Source: Elioraea thermophila (ex Habib et al. 2022) (GTDB taxonomy: Bacteria > Pseudomonadota > Alphaproteobacteria > Acetobacterales > Acetobacteraceae). Taken from it: a stretch of 39,786 nt of DNA. The notes below the pieces were generated by a model. That model was not told the DNA's origin, ran no database searches, and was given only the letters and a program-made list of their open reading frames with translations. Positions 1 through 7,230 of this stretch are shown piece after piece. How positions within the stretch are numbered: position 1 is the stretch's first letter; each line of letters opens with the position of its first letter. Location of the stretch: positions 12,668 to 52,453 of the forward strand of contig NZ_KZ851832.1 of NCBI RefSeq assembly GCF_003336755.1, in the 5' to 3' direction. The translations under genes and the position numbers were made by a program.

Positions 1-660
1 TTCGAGCGGCGGTCCCGCCTGTTCGACATGACCATGGTTCATCACCACGATCTTGTCCGCCATCGTCATCGCCTCGATCTGGTCGTGCGTGACGTAGACC
101 GTGGTGGTGCCGAGCCGCTGATGCAGGTCCTTGATCTCGGTGCGCATCTGCACGCGCAGCTTGGCGTCGAGGTTCGACAGCGGCTCATCGAACAGGAACA
201 CCTGCGGATTGCGCACGATGGCCCGTCCCATCGCCACACGCTGGCGCTGCCCGCCGGAGAGCTGGCGCGGGTAGCGGTGAAGCAGCGCCTCGAGGCCGAG
301 GATGCGCGCCGCCCGCCGCACCTCCTCCTCGATCACCGCGCGCGGCGCCTTCGCGAGCTTGAGCGAGAAGGCCATGTTGTCGAACACGGTCATGTGCGGG
401 TAGAGCGCGTAGTTCTGGAACACCATCGCAACATCGCGATCCTTCGGCGCCACCGTGTTCACCGCACGCCCACCGATCAGGATCTCGCCGGAGGTGATGT
501 TCTCGAGCCCCGCGATCATACGCAGCAGCGTGGATTTGCCGCAGCCAGAGGGCCCGACCAGGACGACGAAGGCACCATCCGGGATCTCGATGGAGACGCC
601 GTGCAGCACCTCGGTCGAGCCGAACCGTTTGCGCACCTCCCGAATGTCGACGGACGCCAT
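1..660 (-). CDS. ugpC: Sugar ABC transporter ATP-binding protein, UgpC/MalK type (3' end cut off by window)
   Basis: This is the ATPase subunit of an importer of the glycerol-3-phosphate or sugar class and acts at the inner face of the membrane. The frame is open from the ATG at 660 to base 1, giving 220 residues of a protein that is normally 350-370. Visible motifs are Walker A (GPSGCGKST), the Q-loop ([13 protein letters not shown]), the signature [16 protein letters not shown], Walker B ([16 protein letters not shown]) and the H-loop ([17 protein letters not shown]). The wording of these motifs is typical of the UgpC/MalK/ThuK group. The C-terminal regulatory (TOBE-like) domain lies outside the window. 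The permease and binding-protein partners should lie to the left, if clustered, so the substrate cannot be told. UgpC is therefore a family name and not a proven specificity. Confidence 0.9.
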   Translation of the reverse strand, partial: MASVDIREVRKRFGSTEVLHGVSIEIPDGAFVVLVGPSGCGKSTLLRMIAGLENITSGEILIGGRAVNTVAPKDRDVAMVFQNYALYPHMTVFDNMAFSLKLAKAPRAVIEEEVRRAARILGLEALLHRYPRQLSGGQRQRVAMGRAIVRNPQVFLFDEPLSNLDAKLRVQMRTEIKDLHQRLGTTTVYVTHDQIEAMTMADKIVVMNHGHVEQAGPPLE

Positions 661-873
661 GATCGCGCGGTCTCGACCCAGACGTTTCTCCCCTTCGCGG
701 CTCCTTGGCCGCTCGTGCGCATCATGACGCAATCGCGCACGCGGCGCGAGAGCCGTTTGCGGCGGGTGCAGGCCGGCCGGCGGGGCCTGCCCGGGAACGG
801 GCGCCGTTCGCACCAACGTCACTGGCGTTCGTCGCCGCTTTCCCTTCCTCGAGCAGCACCCTAGAAGCGCGCC

Positions 874-1671
874 ATGCCGCCAGCCCTCCGTCGCATTTGG
901 GCGATCGTCTATCGCCACCTCGCCCTCTATCGCCGCTCCTGGCCGAGGCTGGTCGAGCTCGCCTATTGGCCGATCCTGCAGATGGCGATCTGGGGGTTCG
1001 TCTCCGTCCACCTCGCCTCGGCGGCCGGCTGGGCGGCGGCGGCAGCGGGCGTGCTGATCGGCGCCGTGCTGTTGTGGGAGGTGTGCCTCCGTTCCCAGAT
1101 GGGCTTCGCCATTTCCTTCCTCGAGGAGGTGTGGTCGCGCAACCTGGGCAACCTGTTCGTCTCGCCCATTCGTCCACACGAGCTCGTCGCTGCCCTGGTC
1201 GCGATGAGCATGCTGCGCATGCTGGCCGGTGTCGGGCCGGCCATCCTGCTCGCTTTCCTTTTCTATCGGTTCGACATCCTCACCATCGGTCCAGCACTCC
1301 CGCTCTTCTTCGCCAACCTGATGGCGATGGGCTGGGCGGTGGCGCTGGGGGTGACGGCGATGGTGCTGCGCTACGGGGCAGGGGCAGAGGCGCTCGCTTG
1401 GTCGGTCCTGTTCGGGCTCGCACCCCTCTCGGCCGTGTTCTACCCGGTCTCCACCCTGCCCGCCTGGTTGCAACCGGTCTCGCTCGCCATTCCCGCCACC
1501 CACGTCTTTGAGGGGATGCGGGCGAGCCTGCTCGAGCAGCGCTTTGATGTCGGCCACCTGCTGGCCGCCATGGCGCTGAATGCCCTCTGGCTGGCGGCGG
1601 CGGCCGCCTTGTTCGCGGCCGTATTCCGGGTCGCGCGGCGACGGGGATTGCTGCTCAACGTCGGCGAGTGA
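874..1671 (+). CDS. ABC-2 type transporter permease (orphan)
   Basis: This 265-residue membrane protein has about six hydrophobic segments and the layout of ABC-2 export permeases. The N-terminus ([18 protein letters not shown]) leads into the first helix. A cytosolic stretch containing [18 protein letters not shown] follows, a position that couples to the ATPase in this family. The C-terminal half contains [20 protein letters not shown], which is typical of NodJ/DrrB-like permeases. The expected adjacent ATPase gene is missing. The neighbour on the left is a divergent importer ATPase of another class, and the next gene downstream is a SYLF protein. Substrate is unknown. The ATG at 874 follows a weak purine stretch (TAGAAG). 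The 213-base divergent gap 661-873 presumably carries promoters for both genes, but I can pick none with confidence. Confidence 0.8.
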   Translation: MPPALRRIWAIVYRHLALYRRSWPRLVELAYWPILQMAIWGFVSVHLASAAGWAAAAAGVLIGAVLLWEVCLRSQMGFAISFLEEVWSRNLGNLFVSPIRPHELVAALVAMSMLRMLAGVGPAILLAFLFYRFDILTIGPALPLFFANLMAMGWAVALGVTAMVLRYGAGAEALAWSVLFGLAPLSAVFYPVSTLPAWLQPVSLAIPATHVFEGMRASLLEQRFDVGHLLAAMALNALWLAAAAALFAAVFRVARRRGLLLNVGE

Positions 1672-1740
1672 CGGCACCCCTGGGCGCCTGTGCTAGGGTT
1701 GCGCCGCGATTCTCGCCGCGCCGTTCGGAGGACCGACCCG

Positions 1741-2433
1741 ATGCGCCAAGCCCTCTCGCGCCGTTCCCTTGCCGTACTCGTGCTCAGCTCCCCCTTCGCC
1801 CTCGCCGGGGCCGCGCGCGCCCAGGCCGACCAGCAGGCGCTGGTCGATCGCGCCACGCTCACCGTCAATGAACTGCTCGGCGGCCAGCACGGCGAGGATT
1901 CGCGCCGTGTGCTGCGCCGCGCCCGCGCGGTGCTGATCTTCCCGCGCGTCTTCCGCGGCGGCTTCATCATCGGCGGCGAAGGGGGCTCGGGCGTGCTGCT
2001 CGCGCGCGACGCCGCGGGGTCCTGGTCGAGCCCCGCCTTCTACGGCCTGGGCGGCGCCTCCTTCGGCCTGCAGATCGGCATCCAGGATGCGCAGGTGATC
2101 GTCTTCATCATGAGCGACCGCGCCTTGCGCGCGGTGCTGCAGAGCCAATTCAAGTTCGGCGCCGACGCCTCGCTCGCGGTGGCCACCATCGGCGCCGGCA
2201 TCGCCGGCGGCACCACCGCCGCGATGAACGCCGACTTCGTGGCGATCTCCCGCGCCCGCGGCCTCTATGCCGGCATCTCGCTCGAGGGCTCGATCCTCGC
2301 CCGCCGCAACGACGACAACGAGGCCTATTACGGCCGCCCGGTCAGCGCCGAGCAGATCGTGCTGACGATGGAGGCGCACAACCCGGGCGCCGATAACCTG
2401 CGCGCCGCGCTGATCCGCTGGAGCACCGAGTAG
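1741..2433 (+). CDS. SYLF (YSC84-like) lipid-binding domain protein, exported
   Basis: The protein has 230 residues. An N-terminal signal ([22 protein letters not shown]) contains a double arginine and ends in an AxA-like cleavage site. The mature part matches the SYLF/Ysc84 fold: an N-terminal helix with [17 protein letters not shown], then the glycine-rich core ([42 protein letters not shown]) and the late motif [13 protein letters not shown]. Eukaryotic SYLF domains bind phosphoinositides; the bacterial exported versions are of unclear function, probably lipid binding in the periplasm or outer membrane. The ATG at 1741 is chosen over an upstream in-frame start at 1690 because GGAGG lies at 1727-1731 and the signal peptide begins there. 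The stop is 5 bases before the next gene. Confidence 0.85.
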   Translation: MRQALSRRSLAVLVLSSPFALAGAARAQADQQALVDRATLTVNELLGGQHGEDSRRVLRRARAVLIFPRVFRGGFIIGGEGGSGVLLARDAAGSWSSPAFYGLGGASFGLQIGIQDAQVIVFIMSDRALRAVLQSQFKFGADASLAVATIGAGIAGGTTAAMNADFVAISRARGLYAGISLEGSILARRNDDNEAYYGRPVSAEQIVLTMEAHNPGADNLRAALIRWSTE

Positions 2434-2438
2434 GCGGC

Positions 2439-2954
2439 GTGAGCGACGAGGCCATACCCTGGTGGAACGCCAAACCGCTCGAGGCGCTCTCGCCCGAGGA
2501 ATGGGAGCTGCTCTGCGACGGCTGCGGGCGCTGTTGTCTGCACAAGTTGCGCGACCCGGACGACGGCTCCTTGGCCTTCACCGCGGTCGCCTGCCGCCTG
2601 CTCGATTCCGAAACGATCCGCTGCCGCGACTATGCCCGCCGCCACGCGCGCGTGCCCGACTGCGTGCGGCTCACGCCGCAGGTGGTGCGCGAGGCCGACT
2701 GGCTTCCCCCCACCTGCGCCTACCGGCTGCGCGCCGAGGGCAAGGCCCTGCCGTGGTGGCATCCGCTGGTCTCGGGCGATCCGGCGTCCGTCGTCAGGGC
2801 GGGGGTTTCGGTCCGTGGCCGGATCGTTCCCGAACGCGAGGCCGAGGCGCTCGAGGACCACGTCGTCGCCTGGCCCGGCCGCTGGCCGAAGGCGGCGAAG
2901 CGGACGGAGGGTGCGGCACGGGTGGTCCTCCGACGCCGCGCCAGCTCGGTCTGA
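2439..2954 (+). CDS. YcgN-family cysteine cluster protein
   Basis: The protein has 171 residues and is cytoplasmic. It is recognised by [20 protein letters not shown] near the N-terminus and by a spaced set of cysteines: [11 protein letters not shown], a single Cys in TAVACRLLD, two in [15 protein letters not shown], and PPTCAYR. The pattern is that of the UPF0260/YcgN family, whose cysteines probably bind zinc or an Fe-S cluster; biochemical function is unknown. C-terminal residues [10 protein letters not shown] are also family-typical. The start is GTG at 2439, only 5 bases after the SYLF stop, so the two genes are probably co-transcribed. No strong Shine-Dalgarno sequence precedes it, consistent with coupling to the upstream gene. 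Confidence 0.85.
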   Translation: MSDEAIPWWNAKPLEALSPEEWELLCDGCGRCCLHKLRDPDDGSLAFTAVACRLLDSETIRCRDYARRHARVPDCVRLTPQVVREADWLPPTCAYRLRAEGKALPWWHPLVSGDPASVVRAGVSVRGRIVPEREAEALEDHVVAWPGRWPKAAKRTEGAARVVLRRRASSV

Positions 2955-3024
2955 CTGGCGTCTCGACCAGCCCTCCCTTGCCGAAGCGCCGTCCTTCCGC
3001 TCCCATCGGTGGAGGAAGACCGCC

Positions 3025-3957
3025 ATGCCGATGAAACCGCTCTACGCCGGCGTCAATGCCGCCACCCTCACCCCGCTGTGCGACGACCTCGCCCCCGACA
3101 TCCCGCGCCTCGTCGCGCGCTGCCGCCACCTGCTCGCCGCGGGCTGCGACGGGCTTGGCGTGCTCGGCACCACCGGGGAGGCGACGAGCTTCTCCGTCGC
3201 CGAGCGCCTTGCGGTGATGGAAGGCCTAGTCGCCGCCGGCATCCCGCCCGAACGGCTGCTGCCCGGCACCGGCTGTGCGGCATTGACCGACACGGTCGCG
3301 CTCACCAAGGCGGCGCGCACGCTCGGCATTCCGGGCGTGCTCGTGCTGCCGCCGTTCTATTACAAGAATGTCCCGGATGACGGCCTGTTCGCTGCCTACG
3401 CCGCGCTGATCGAGCAGACGAAGGGCGAGGTCGCGATCTACCTCTACAACTTCCCGCAGATGACGGGCCTGCCGCTGTCGCTCCCGCTGATCGAGCGTCT
3501 GTTGCGCGCCTTTCCCGGCGTGGTGCGCGGGATCAAGGACTCTTCGGGCGATTTCGCCAACATGCGGGCGATGATCGCGGCCTTCGGGGCGGAGGGGTTC
3601 GAGGTCTACTCCGGGTCGGACGAGTTCCTGCTCGCGATCCTGCGCGAGGGTGGCGCGGGCTGCATCACCGCCTGCGCCAACGTCGCCTCCGCCGCCTCGG
3701 CGCGGGTGCTGGGCGGCTTCCGAGCCGGCGACGACTCGGCAGCGGAACGGGCGCAGGCCGTGCTCACCGCCGCCCGGCGCGCCTGCACCACCGTGCCGTT
3801 GATCGCCGGCCTGAAAGCCCTCGTTGCGCGCGAGACGGGCGATGAGGCGTGGGAACGGCTTCGCCCCCCCCTCACCCCGCTCGGCGCGGCCGACCGCGCC
3901 CGGCTGTTCGCCGCCTTCGACGCCGCGGGACTGCGCGAACTCGCCGCCGCAGCCTGA
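3025..3957 (+). CDS. Dihydrodipicolinate synthase / N-acetylneuraminate lyase superfamily protein
   Basis: This 310-residue class I (Schiff-base) aldolase-fold enzyme is cytosolic and probably tetrameric. Visible family features are the carboxylate-binding GTTGE loop (residues 48-52), PPFYYKNVPDDG (109-120), the catalytic Tyr141 in YLYNFP and the Schiff-base Lys171 in GIKDSS. True DapA enzymes have an arginine in the segment after the catalytic tyrosine (PSRTG-like); here it reads PQMTG. The enzyme is therefore probably not the lysine-pathway DapA. It more likely handles another 2-oxo acid, such as a keto-sugar acid or hydroxy-oxo acid. GGAGG at 3011-3015 fixes the start at 3025. It stands alone, facing the SMR gene tail to tail. 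Confidence 0.85.
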   Translation: MPMKPLYAGVNAATLTPLCDDLAPDIPRLVARCRHLLAAGCDGLGVLGTTGEATSFSVAERLAVMEGLVAAGIPPERLLPGTGCAALTDTVALTKAARTLGIPGVLVLPPFYYKNVPDDGLFAAYAALIEQTKGEVAIYLYNFPQMTGLPLSLPLIERLLRAFPGVVRGIKDSSGDFANMRAMIAAFGAEGFEVYSGSDEFLLAILREGGAGCITACANVASAASARVLGGFRAGDDSAAERAQAVLTAARRACTTVPLIAGLKALVARETGDEAWERLRPPLTPLGAADRARLFAAFDAAGLRELAAAA

Positions 3958-3972
3958 GGCGCTCGAGCGCGT

Positions 3973-4299
3973 TCAGCCCATCGCGCGCGAGAACAGGTTG
4001 ATCACCAGCACGCCGGCGACGATCAGCCCGATCCCGGCCAGCGCCGCTCCGTCCAGCACTTGGCCGAACACGAAGCGCCCGATCAGCGTGATGGCGACGA
4101 TCCCCACCCCCGACCAGATGGCGTAGGCGACGCCGACAGGGATCGTCTTCAGCACCACCGCCAACGCCCAGAAGCTGAGGCCGTAGCCGACGAGAGCGGC
4201 CAGGGCGAAGCCGGGGCGGGAAAACCCTTGCGATGCCTTCAGGGCCGACGTCGCCAGGACCTCGGACAGGATGGCGAGGGCGAGCAGGAGTTTGGCCAC
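3973..4299 (-). CDS. Small multidrug resistance (SMR) efflux protein, EmrE-like
   Basis: This 108-residue inner-membrane protein has four predicted helices, the usual SMR length. Glu13 in ILSEVLATSALK matches the essential membrane glutamate (Glu14 of EmrE) that binds protons and cations. The third helix contains PVGVAYAIWSGVGIVAITLIG, the most conserved SMR segment and of the EmrE type. SMR pumps work as antiparallel or parallel dimers and exchange protons for quaternary ammonium or guanidinium-type cations. The start is GTG at 4299, preceded by GGAGGT five bases upstream. It is transcribed away from the znu genes, and the shared region 4300-4391 carries a Zur-box-like palindrome. A regulatory link to zinc is possible but unproven. 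Confidence 0.88.
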   Translation of the reverse strand: MAKLLLALAILSEVLATSALKASQGFSRPGFALAALVGYGLSFWALAVVLKTIPVGVAYAIWSGVGIVAITLIGRFVFGQVLDGAALAGIGLIVAGVLVINLFSRAMG

Positions 4300-4354
4300 C
4301 GAAGACCTCCGCGCAGCGTGATGGACCTCTTCCTGCCACGGCCGCGACCGGGCG

Positions 4355-4383
4355 TGGACCCGGTCGGTATGCGATGTTATAAA
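4355..4383 (+). promoter_or_regulatory. Sigma-70 type promoter of the znu operon
   Basis: The -35 element is TGGACC (4355-4360) and the -10 element is TATAAA (4378-4383), with a 17-base spacer. Each hexamer departs from consensus only modestly. A start point 6-9 bases after the -10 would fall at about 4389-4392, at the ATG of the micro-ORF at 4392. The transcript would be leaderless or nearly so. The -10 lies inside the palindrome at 4373-4391, so a bound regulator would block polymerase. This is read from sequence only. Confidence 0.6.
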
Positions 4384-4391
4384 GTAACATC
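4373..4391. promoter_or_regulatory. Zur-box-like operator
   Basis: GATGTTATAAAGTAACATC is an inverted repeat with two perfect 7-base arms (GATGTTA / TAACATC) around 5 bases. Known Zur boxes of alpha- and gammaproteobacteria have the same TGTTAT...ATAACA core, and the site lies directly upstream of znuC. It sits in an otherwise very GC-rich stretch, which makes the AT-rich palindrome stand out. Zn-bound Zur would cover the -10 and repress when zinc is plentiful. It may also affect the divergent SMR gene. Confidence 0.75.
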
Positions 4392-4493
4392 ATGTCGCCG
4401 CTGTCCCTCTCCGCCGGCGTGCTCGCCCGGCTCGTCGCCCTCCTCCCCCTGTTGGCCCTGCTCTGGGCCCTGGTTGCCTGGGCCTTGGCATGA
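4392..4493 (+). CDS. Putative 33-residue single-helix membrane peptide leading znuC
   Basis: This short frame starts with ATG one base after the Zur-box palindrome and encodes 33 residues. After a polar start (MSPLSLSAG) and one arginine, the rest is an almost unbroken Leu/Ala/Val/Trp helix long enough to cross the membrane once. Its TGA stop overlaps the znuC ATG as ATGA. znuC has no obvious Shine-Dalgarno sequence, so translation of this frame may deliver ribosomes to znuC. The predicted start point lies at or just before its ATG, suggesting a leaderless mRNA. I do not recognise a family. It could be a small partner of ZnuB/ZnuC, a purely regulatory leader, or chance coding in leader DNA. 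Confidence 0.5.
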   Translation: MSPLSLSAGVLARLVALLPLLALLWALVAWALA

Positions 4494-5254
4494 CCCCGCC
4501 GCCGCTCGTGCTCGACAACGTCACCGTCGCCTACGCGCGCCACCCGGCGGTGCATCACCTGTCCGGCCGGTTCGCGCCCGGCAGCATGACGGCCGTGGTG
4601 GGGCCGAACGGTGCGGGCAAGACGACGTTCTTGCGGACGCTCGTCGGGGAGCTGCAACCCGAGAGCGGCCGGATCGACCGCGGCGGGCTCGCTCCCGGCG
4701 CGATCGGCTACCTGCCCCAGGCGGCCGCCCTCGACCGCTCCTTCCCCCTTCCTTGCGCCGAGGTGGCGGCGATGGGGATGTGGGCGGCGGCGGGCCCGTT
4801 CCGTGCCCTGTCGCCCGCGGAACGCGCGCGCATCGAGGAGGCGCTCTCCGCCGTCGGCCTGCGCGGCTTCGCCGCCCGCCCGATCGCCACCCTCTCCGCC
4901 GGTCAGTTCCAGCGCCTGCTGTTCGCGCGGCTGCTCCTGCAGGACGCGCCGGTCCTGCTGCTGGATGAGCCCTTCACCGCGATCGACAGCCGCACCACCG
5001 CCGACCTCCTGCGGGTGCTCCGGCGCTGGCACGGCGAGGGCCGCACGATCGTCGCCGTGCTGCACGACCTCGAGCTCGTGCGCGCCGAGTTCCCGGACAC
5101 GCTCCTGCTTGCGCGCGAGGTGATCGCCTGGGGTCGGACGCCGGAGGCGCTGACGGCGGAGAACCTGTTCCGCGCGCGACTGATGGCGGAGGCCTGGGAC
5201 GAGACGGCCGAGCCCTGTCGCCAGGACGAGGCCCCGCGGCGCCGCGCGGCGTGA
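4490..5254 (+). CDS. znuC: Zinc ABC transporter ATP-binding protein
   Basis: The 254-residue ATPase energises zinc import together with ZnuB and ZnuA. Walker A is GPNGAGKT (residues 38-45), the Q-loop lies in GYLPQAAALDRSFP, the signature is LSAGQFQRLLFARLLL, Walker B is VLLLDEPFTAIDSRT, and the H-loop is VLHDLELV. The FPLPCAEVAAMGMWA segment resembles metal-type (cluster 9) ABC ATPases. The start at 4490 overlaps the stop of the 33-codon frame. The gene is first of the order C-B-A, 34 bases ahead of znuB, behind a Zur-box-like operator. The operator together with the His-rich binding protein makes zinc much more likely than manganese or iron. Confidence 0.92.
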   Translation: MTPPPLVLDNVTVAYARHPAVHHLSGRFAPGSMTAVVGPNGAGKTTFLRTLVGELQPESGRIDRGGLAPGAIGYLPQAAALDRSFPLPCAEVAAMGMWAAAGPFRALSPAERARIEEALSAVGLRGFAARPIATLSAGQFQRLLFARLLLQDAPVLLLDEPFTAIDSRTTADLLRVLRRWHGEGRTIVAVLHDLELVRAEFPDTLLLAREVIAWGRTPEALTAENLFRARLMAEAWDETAEPCRQDEAPRRRAA

Positions 5255-5288
5255 GGCGGACCGACAGCGGCCAACGGATGCCGGCGCG

Positions 5289-6155
5289 ATGATGATGGGC
5301 CTGATCGAGCCCTTTCTCGAGTTCTCCTTCCTCCGCCGCGCCCTCGCCGGGGGGATCGCCCTCGCCCTCTCCGCCCCGCCCCTGGGTGTGTTCCTTGTGC
5401 AGCGTCGGCTGAGCCTGATCGGCGATGCGCTGGGCCATGCCATCCTGCCCGGCGTCGCGCTGGGGGCCGCGCTGTTCGGCCTCTCGCTGGCCGCGATGAG
5501 TGGAGGCGGGCTGCTTGCGGGGCTTGTCGTCATGCTCGCCGCCGGGCTCGCCGCACGCGGGGGCGCGCTGCGTGAGGACGCCTCGCTCGCCGGCTTCTAC
5601 CTCGTCTCCCTCGCCCTCGGCGTCGCGATCGTCTCCTGGGGCCCGGCCCAGCTCGACCTGCTCGAGCTGCTGTTCGGCTCGGTGCTGGCGGTGGACGACG
5701 CCGCCCTCTTGCTGATGGCGGGTACCGCCACGGTCACGCTCGTTTCGCTCGCCATGATCTGGCGGCCGCTGGTGATCGAGACCTTCGATGCGGGCTTCCT
5801 GCGCGCCCAAGGCGGACGCGGCGCGCTCTGGCATCTCTGGTTCCTCGCCCTGGTCGTGCTGAACCTGGTCGCCGCCTTCCAGGCCTTGGGGACCCTGATG
5901 GCGGTCGGGCTGATGATGCTGCCCGCCGTCGCCGCCCGCTTCGTCTCGCCCACGCTGTCCGGCCAAGTCGTGGCCTCGGTCGGCATCGCGGTGCTCGCCG
6001 TGCTCGGGGGGCTGATCGTTTCCGTCCGGGCCGACGTGCCGACCGGCCCCGCCATCGTGCTCTGCGCCGGCGCGCTCTGGCTCGCCCTGCTGCTCGCCGG
6101 GCCCGAGGCCTCGGTCCTCGCGCGCAGCCTGCGCCGCCCGCATCTCGCCCGCTGA
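5289..6155 (+). CDS. znuB: Zinc ABC transporter membrane permease
   Basis: This 288-residue inner-membrane permease has about eight hydrophobic helices and belongs to the ABC-3 family, which forms the zinc translocation pore as a dimer. Typical segments are PLGVFLVQRRLSLIGDALGHAILPGVALG near the N-terminus (the conserved GDAxxHAxLPG motif) and FQALGTLMAVGLMMLPAVAARF in the second half. Three ATG codons in tandem start the frame; the first, 5289, is given. The stop TGA at 6153-6155 shares a base with an ATG in the frame of the next gene. The likely start of znuA lies slightly further downstream. The gene sits centrally in the znuCBA operon. Confidence 0.92.
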   Translation: MMMGLIEPFLEFSFLRRALAGGIALALSAPPLGVFLVQRRLSLIGDALGHAILPGVALGAALFGLSLAAMSGGGLLAGLVVMLAAGLAARGGALREDASLAGFYLVSLALGVAIVSWGPAQLDLLELLFGSVLAVDDAALLLMAGTATVTLVSLAMIWRPLVIETFDAGFLRAQGGRGALWHLWFLALVVLNLVAAFQALGTLMAVGLMMLPAVAARFVSPTLSGQVVASVGIAVLAVLGGLIVSVRADVPTGPAIVLCAGALWLALLLAGPEASVLARSLRRPHLAR

Positions 6156-6175
6156 TGTCGCACGGAGACACGCCC

Positions 6176-7096
6176 ATGCTCGCTCGACGTTCGCTTCTCT
6201 TCGCCGCCCCCGCCCTGCTCGCCTTCCCCGCGCGCAGTGCCGACCCCCTGCCGGTCCTCGCCACCTTCTCCATCCTCGCCGATTTCGCGCGCGAGGTCGG
6301 CGGTGATCGGATCCGGGTCGAGGCGCTGGTCGGACCGGGGCAGGACGCCCACACCTTCAATCCGGCGCCGGGCGAGGCGCAGCGCGTGGCCCGAGCGCGC
6401 GTGATCGTCGTCAACGGGCTCGGCTTCGACGCCTGGATGGATCGGCTGGCTCGGGCGGCAAATTTCCGCGGCACGCGGATCGTCGCCTCCGAGGGCATCC
6501 GCACGCTGAAGGCCCGTCACCACCATCACCATGGGCACGACCACGGCCATCATCACCACCATCACGGCGACGCCGATCCGCACATCTGGCAGGACCCGAA
6601 GCGGGCCCAGGTGATGGTGCGGCGCATCGCCGCGGGCCTCTCCGCCGCCGACCCGGCCGGGCGCGCCACCTACGAGGCGAACGCCGCGCGCTACAACGAA
6701 CGCCTGGAAGCCCTGCACGCCTGGGTCGAGGCGCAGTTCCGGAGCATCCCGCGCGAGGCCCGCCGCGTGGTCACCAGCCACGACGCCTTCGCCTACTACG
6801 GTGAGCGCTACGGCGTGACGTTCCTCGCGCCGCAGGGCGTCACCACCCGCGCCGAACCCTCCGCCCGCGAGGTGGCGCAACTCGTGCAGCAGATCCGGCG
6901 CGAGCGCATCCGCGCCATCTTCCTCGAGGACATGGCGAACCCGCGCCTGATCGAGCAGGTGGCGCGCGAGGCCGGGGTGCGCGTCGGCGGCACCCTCTAT
7001 TCCGATGCCCTGTCGCCGCCCGACGGGCCTGCCCCCACCTACGAGGCGATGATCCGCCACAACACGCGGATGCTGGCCGAGGCGCTGGCGGGCTGA
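6176..7096 (+). CDS. znuA: Zinc ABC transporter periplasmic substrate-binding protein
   Basis: The protein has 306 residues and captures zinc in the periplasm. It is a cluster A-I binding protein (ZnuA/TroA). A signal peptide (MLARRSLLFAAPALLAFPARS) begins at the ATG at 6176. This start is preferred over an overlapping ATG at 6155 because GGAGA lies at 6164-6168. Metal-ligand histidines are expected in GPGQDAHTFNPAPGEA, in HGDADPHIWQDPKR and in TSHDAFAYYGERYG. A charged loop of about 18 residues made almost only of His, with Gly and Asp (encoded near 6519-6570), is the classic ZnuA histidine-rich loop. It separates zinc-type from manganese-type binding proteins. The gene ends the znuCBA operon; a short GC hairpin follows near 7103-7119. 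Confidence 0.93.
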   Translation: MLARRSLLFAAPALLAFPARSADPLPVLATFSILADFAREVGGDRIRVEALVGPGQDAHTFNPAPGEAQRVARARVIVVNGLGFDAWMDRLARAANFRGTRIVASEGIRTLKARHHHHHGHDHGHHHHHHGDADPHIWQDPKRAQVMVRRIAAGLSAADPAGRATYEANAARYNERLEALHAWVEAQFRSIPREARRVVTSHDAFAYYGERYGVTFLAPQGVTTRAEPSAREVAQLVQQIRRERIRAIFLEDMANPRLIEQVAREAGVRVGGTLYSDALSPPDGPAPTYEAMIRHNTRMLAEALAG

Positions 7097-7136
7097 GACC
7101 TGGCCCCGGGCGGCGGGGCACCTTTCCGGCTTCGTA

Positions 7137-7165
7137 TTGTCATCGTCCCGTCATTTGTCTCATCC
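7137..7165 (+). promoter_or_regulatory. Pho box upstream of phnD
   Basis: Two 7-base direct repeats, TTGTCAT (7137-7143) and CCGTCAT (7148-7154), are spaced by 4 bases. They closely match the PhoB half-site CTGTCAT in the standard 11-base register. A third, weaker unit (CTCATCC, 7159-7165) continues the register. CATATG at 7176-7181 lies 10 bases further and could act as the -10. PhoB~P bound here would recruit polymerase under phosphate starvation. The site is 66 bases ahead of the phnD start. Confidence 0.72.
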
Positions 7166-7230
7166 TCGCGCCCTCCATATGAGGCGGGCGTTGTCCAACC
7201 CCCCGCCGGGGAACTTGCCAGGAGACGACG

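Noticed and set aside
1-1671. UgpC-like ATPase and ABC-2 permease as one transporter
   Set aside because: They are divergent and belong to different ABC classes (importer and exporter).
3872-5533. A 553-codon open frame antisense to znuC and the start of znuB
   Set aside because: It has Arg-rich low-complexity composition and no motif; the znu genes on the plus strand explain the region.
6519-6570. CAC/CAT repeats as a DNA repeat element
   Set aside because: They encode the functional histidine-rich loop of ZnuA and have no independent repeat structure.
4974-7060. Long antisense frames across znuB and znuA
   Set aside because: They are repetitive Glu/Gly/His/Arg strings and simply mirror the codon structure of the real genes.
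7103-7119. GCCCC/GGGGC hairpin after znuA as a terminator
   Set aside because: The stem is only five bases with no T-run, too weak to list as a feature by itself.
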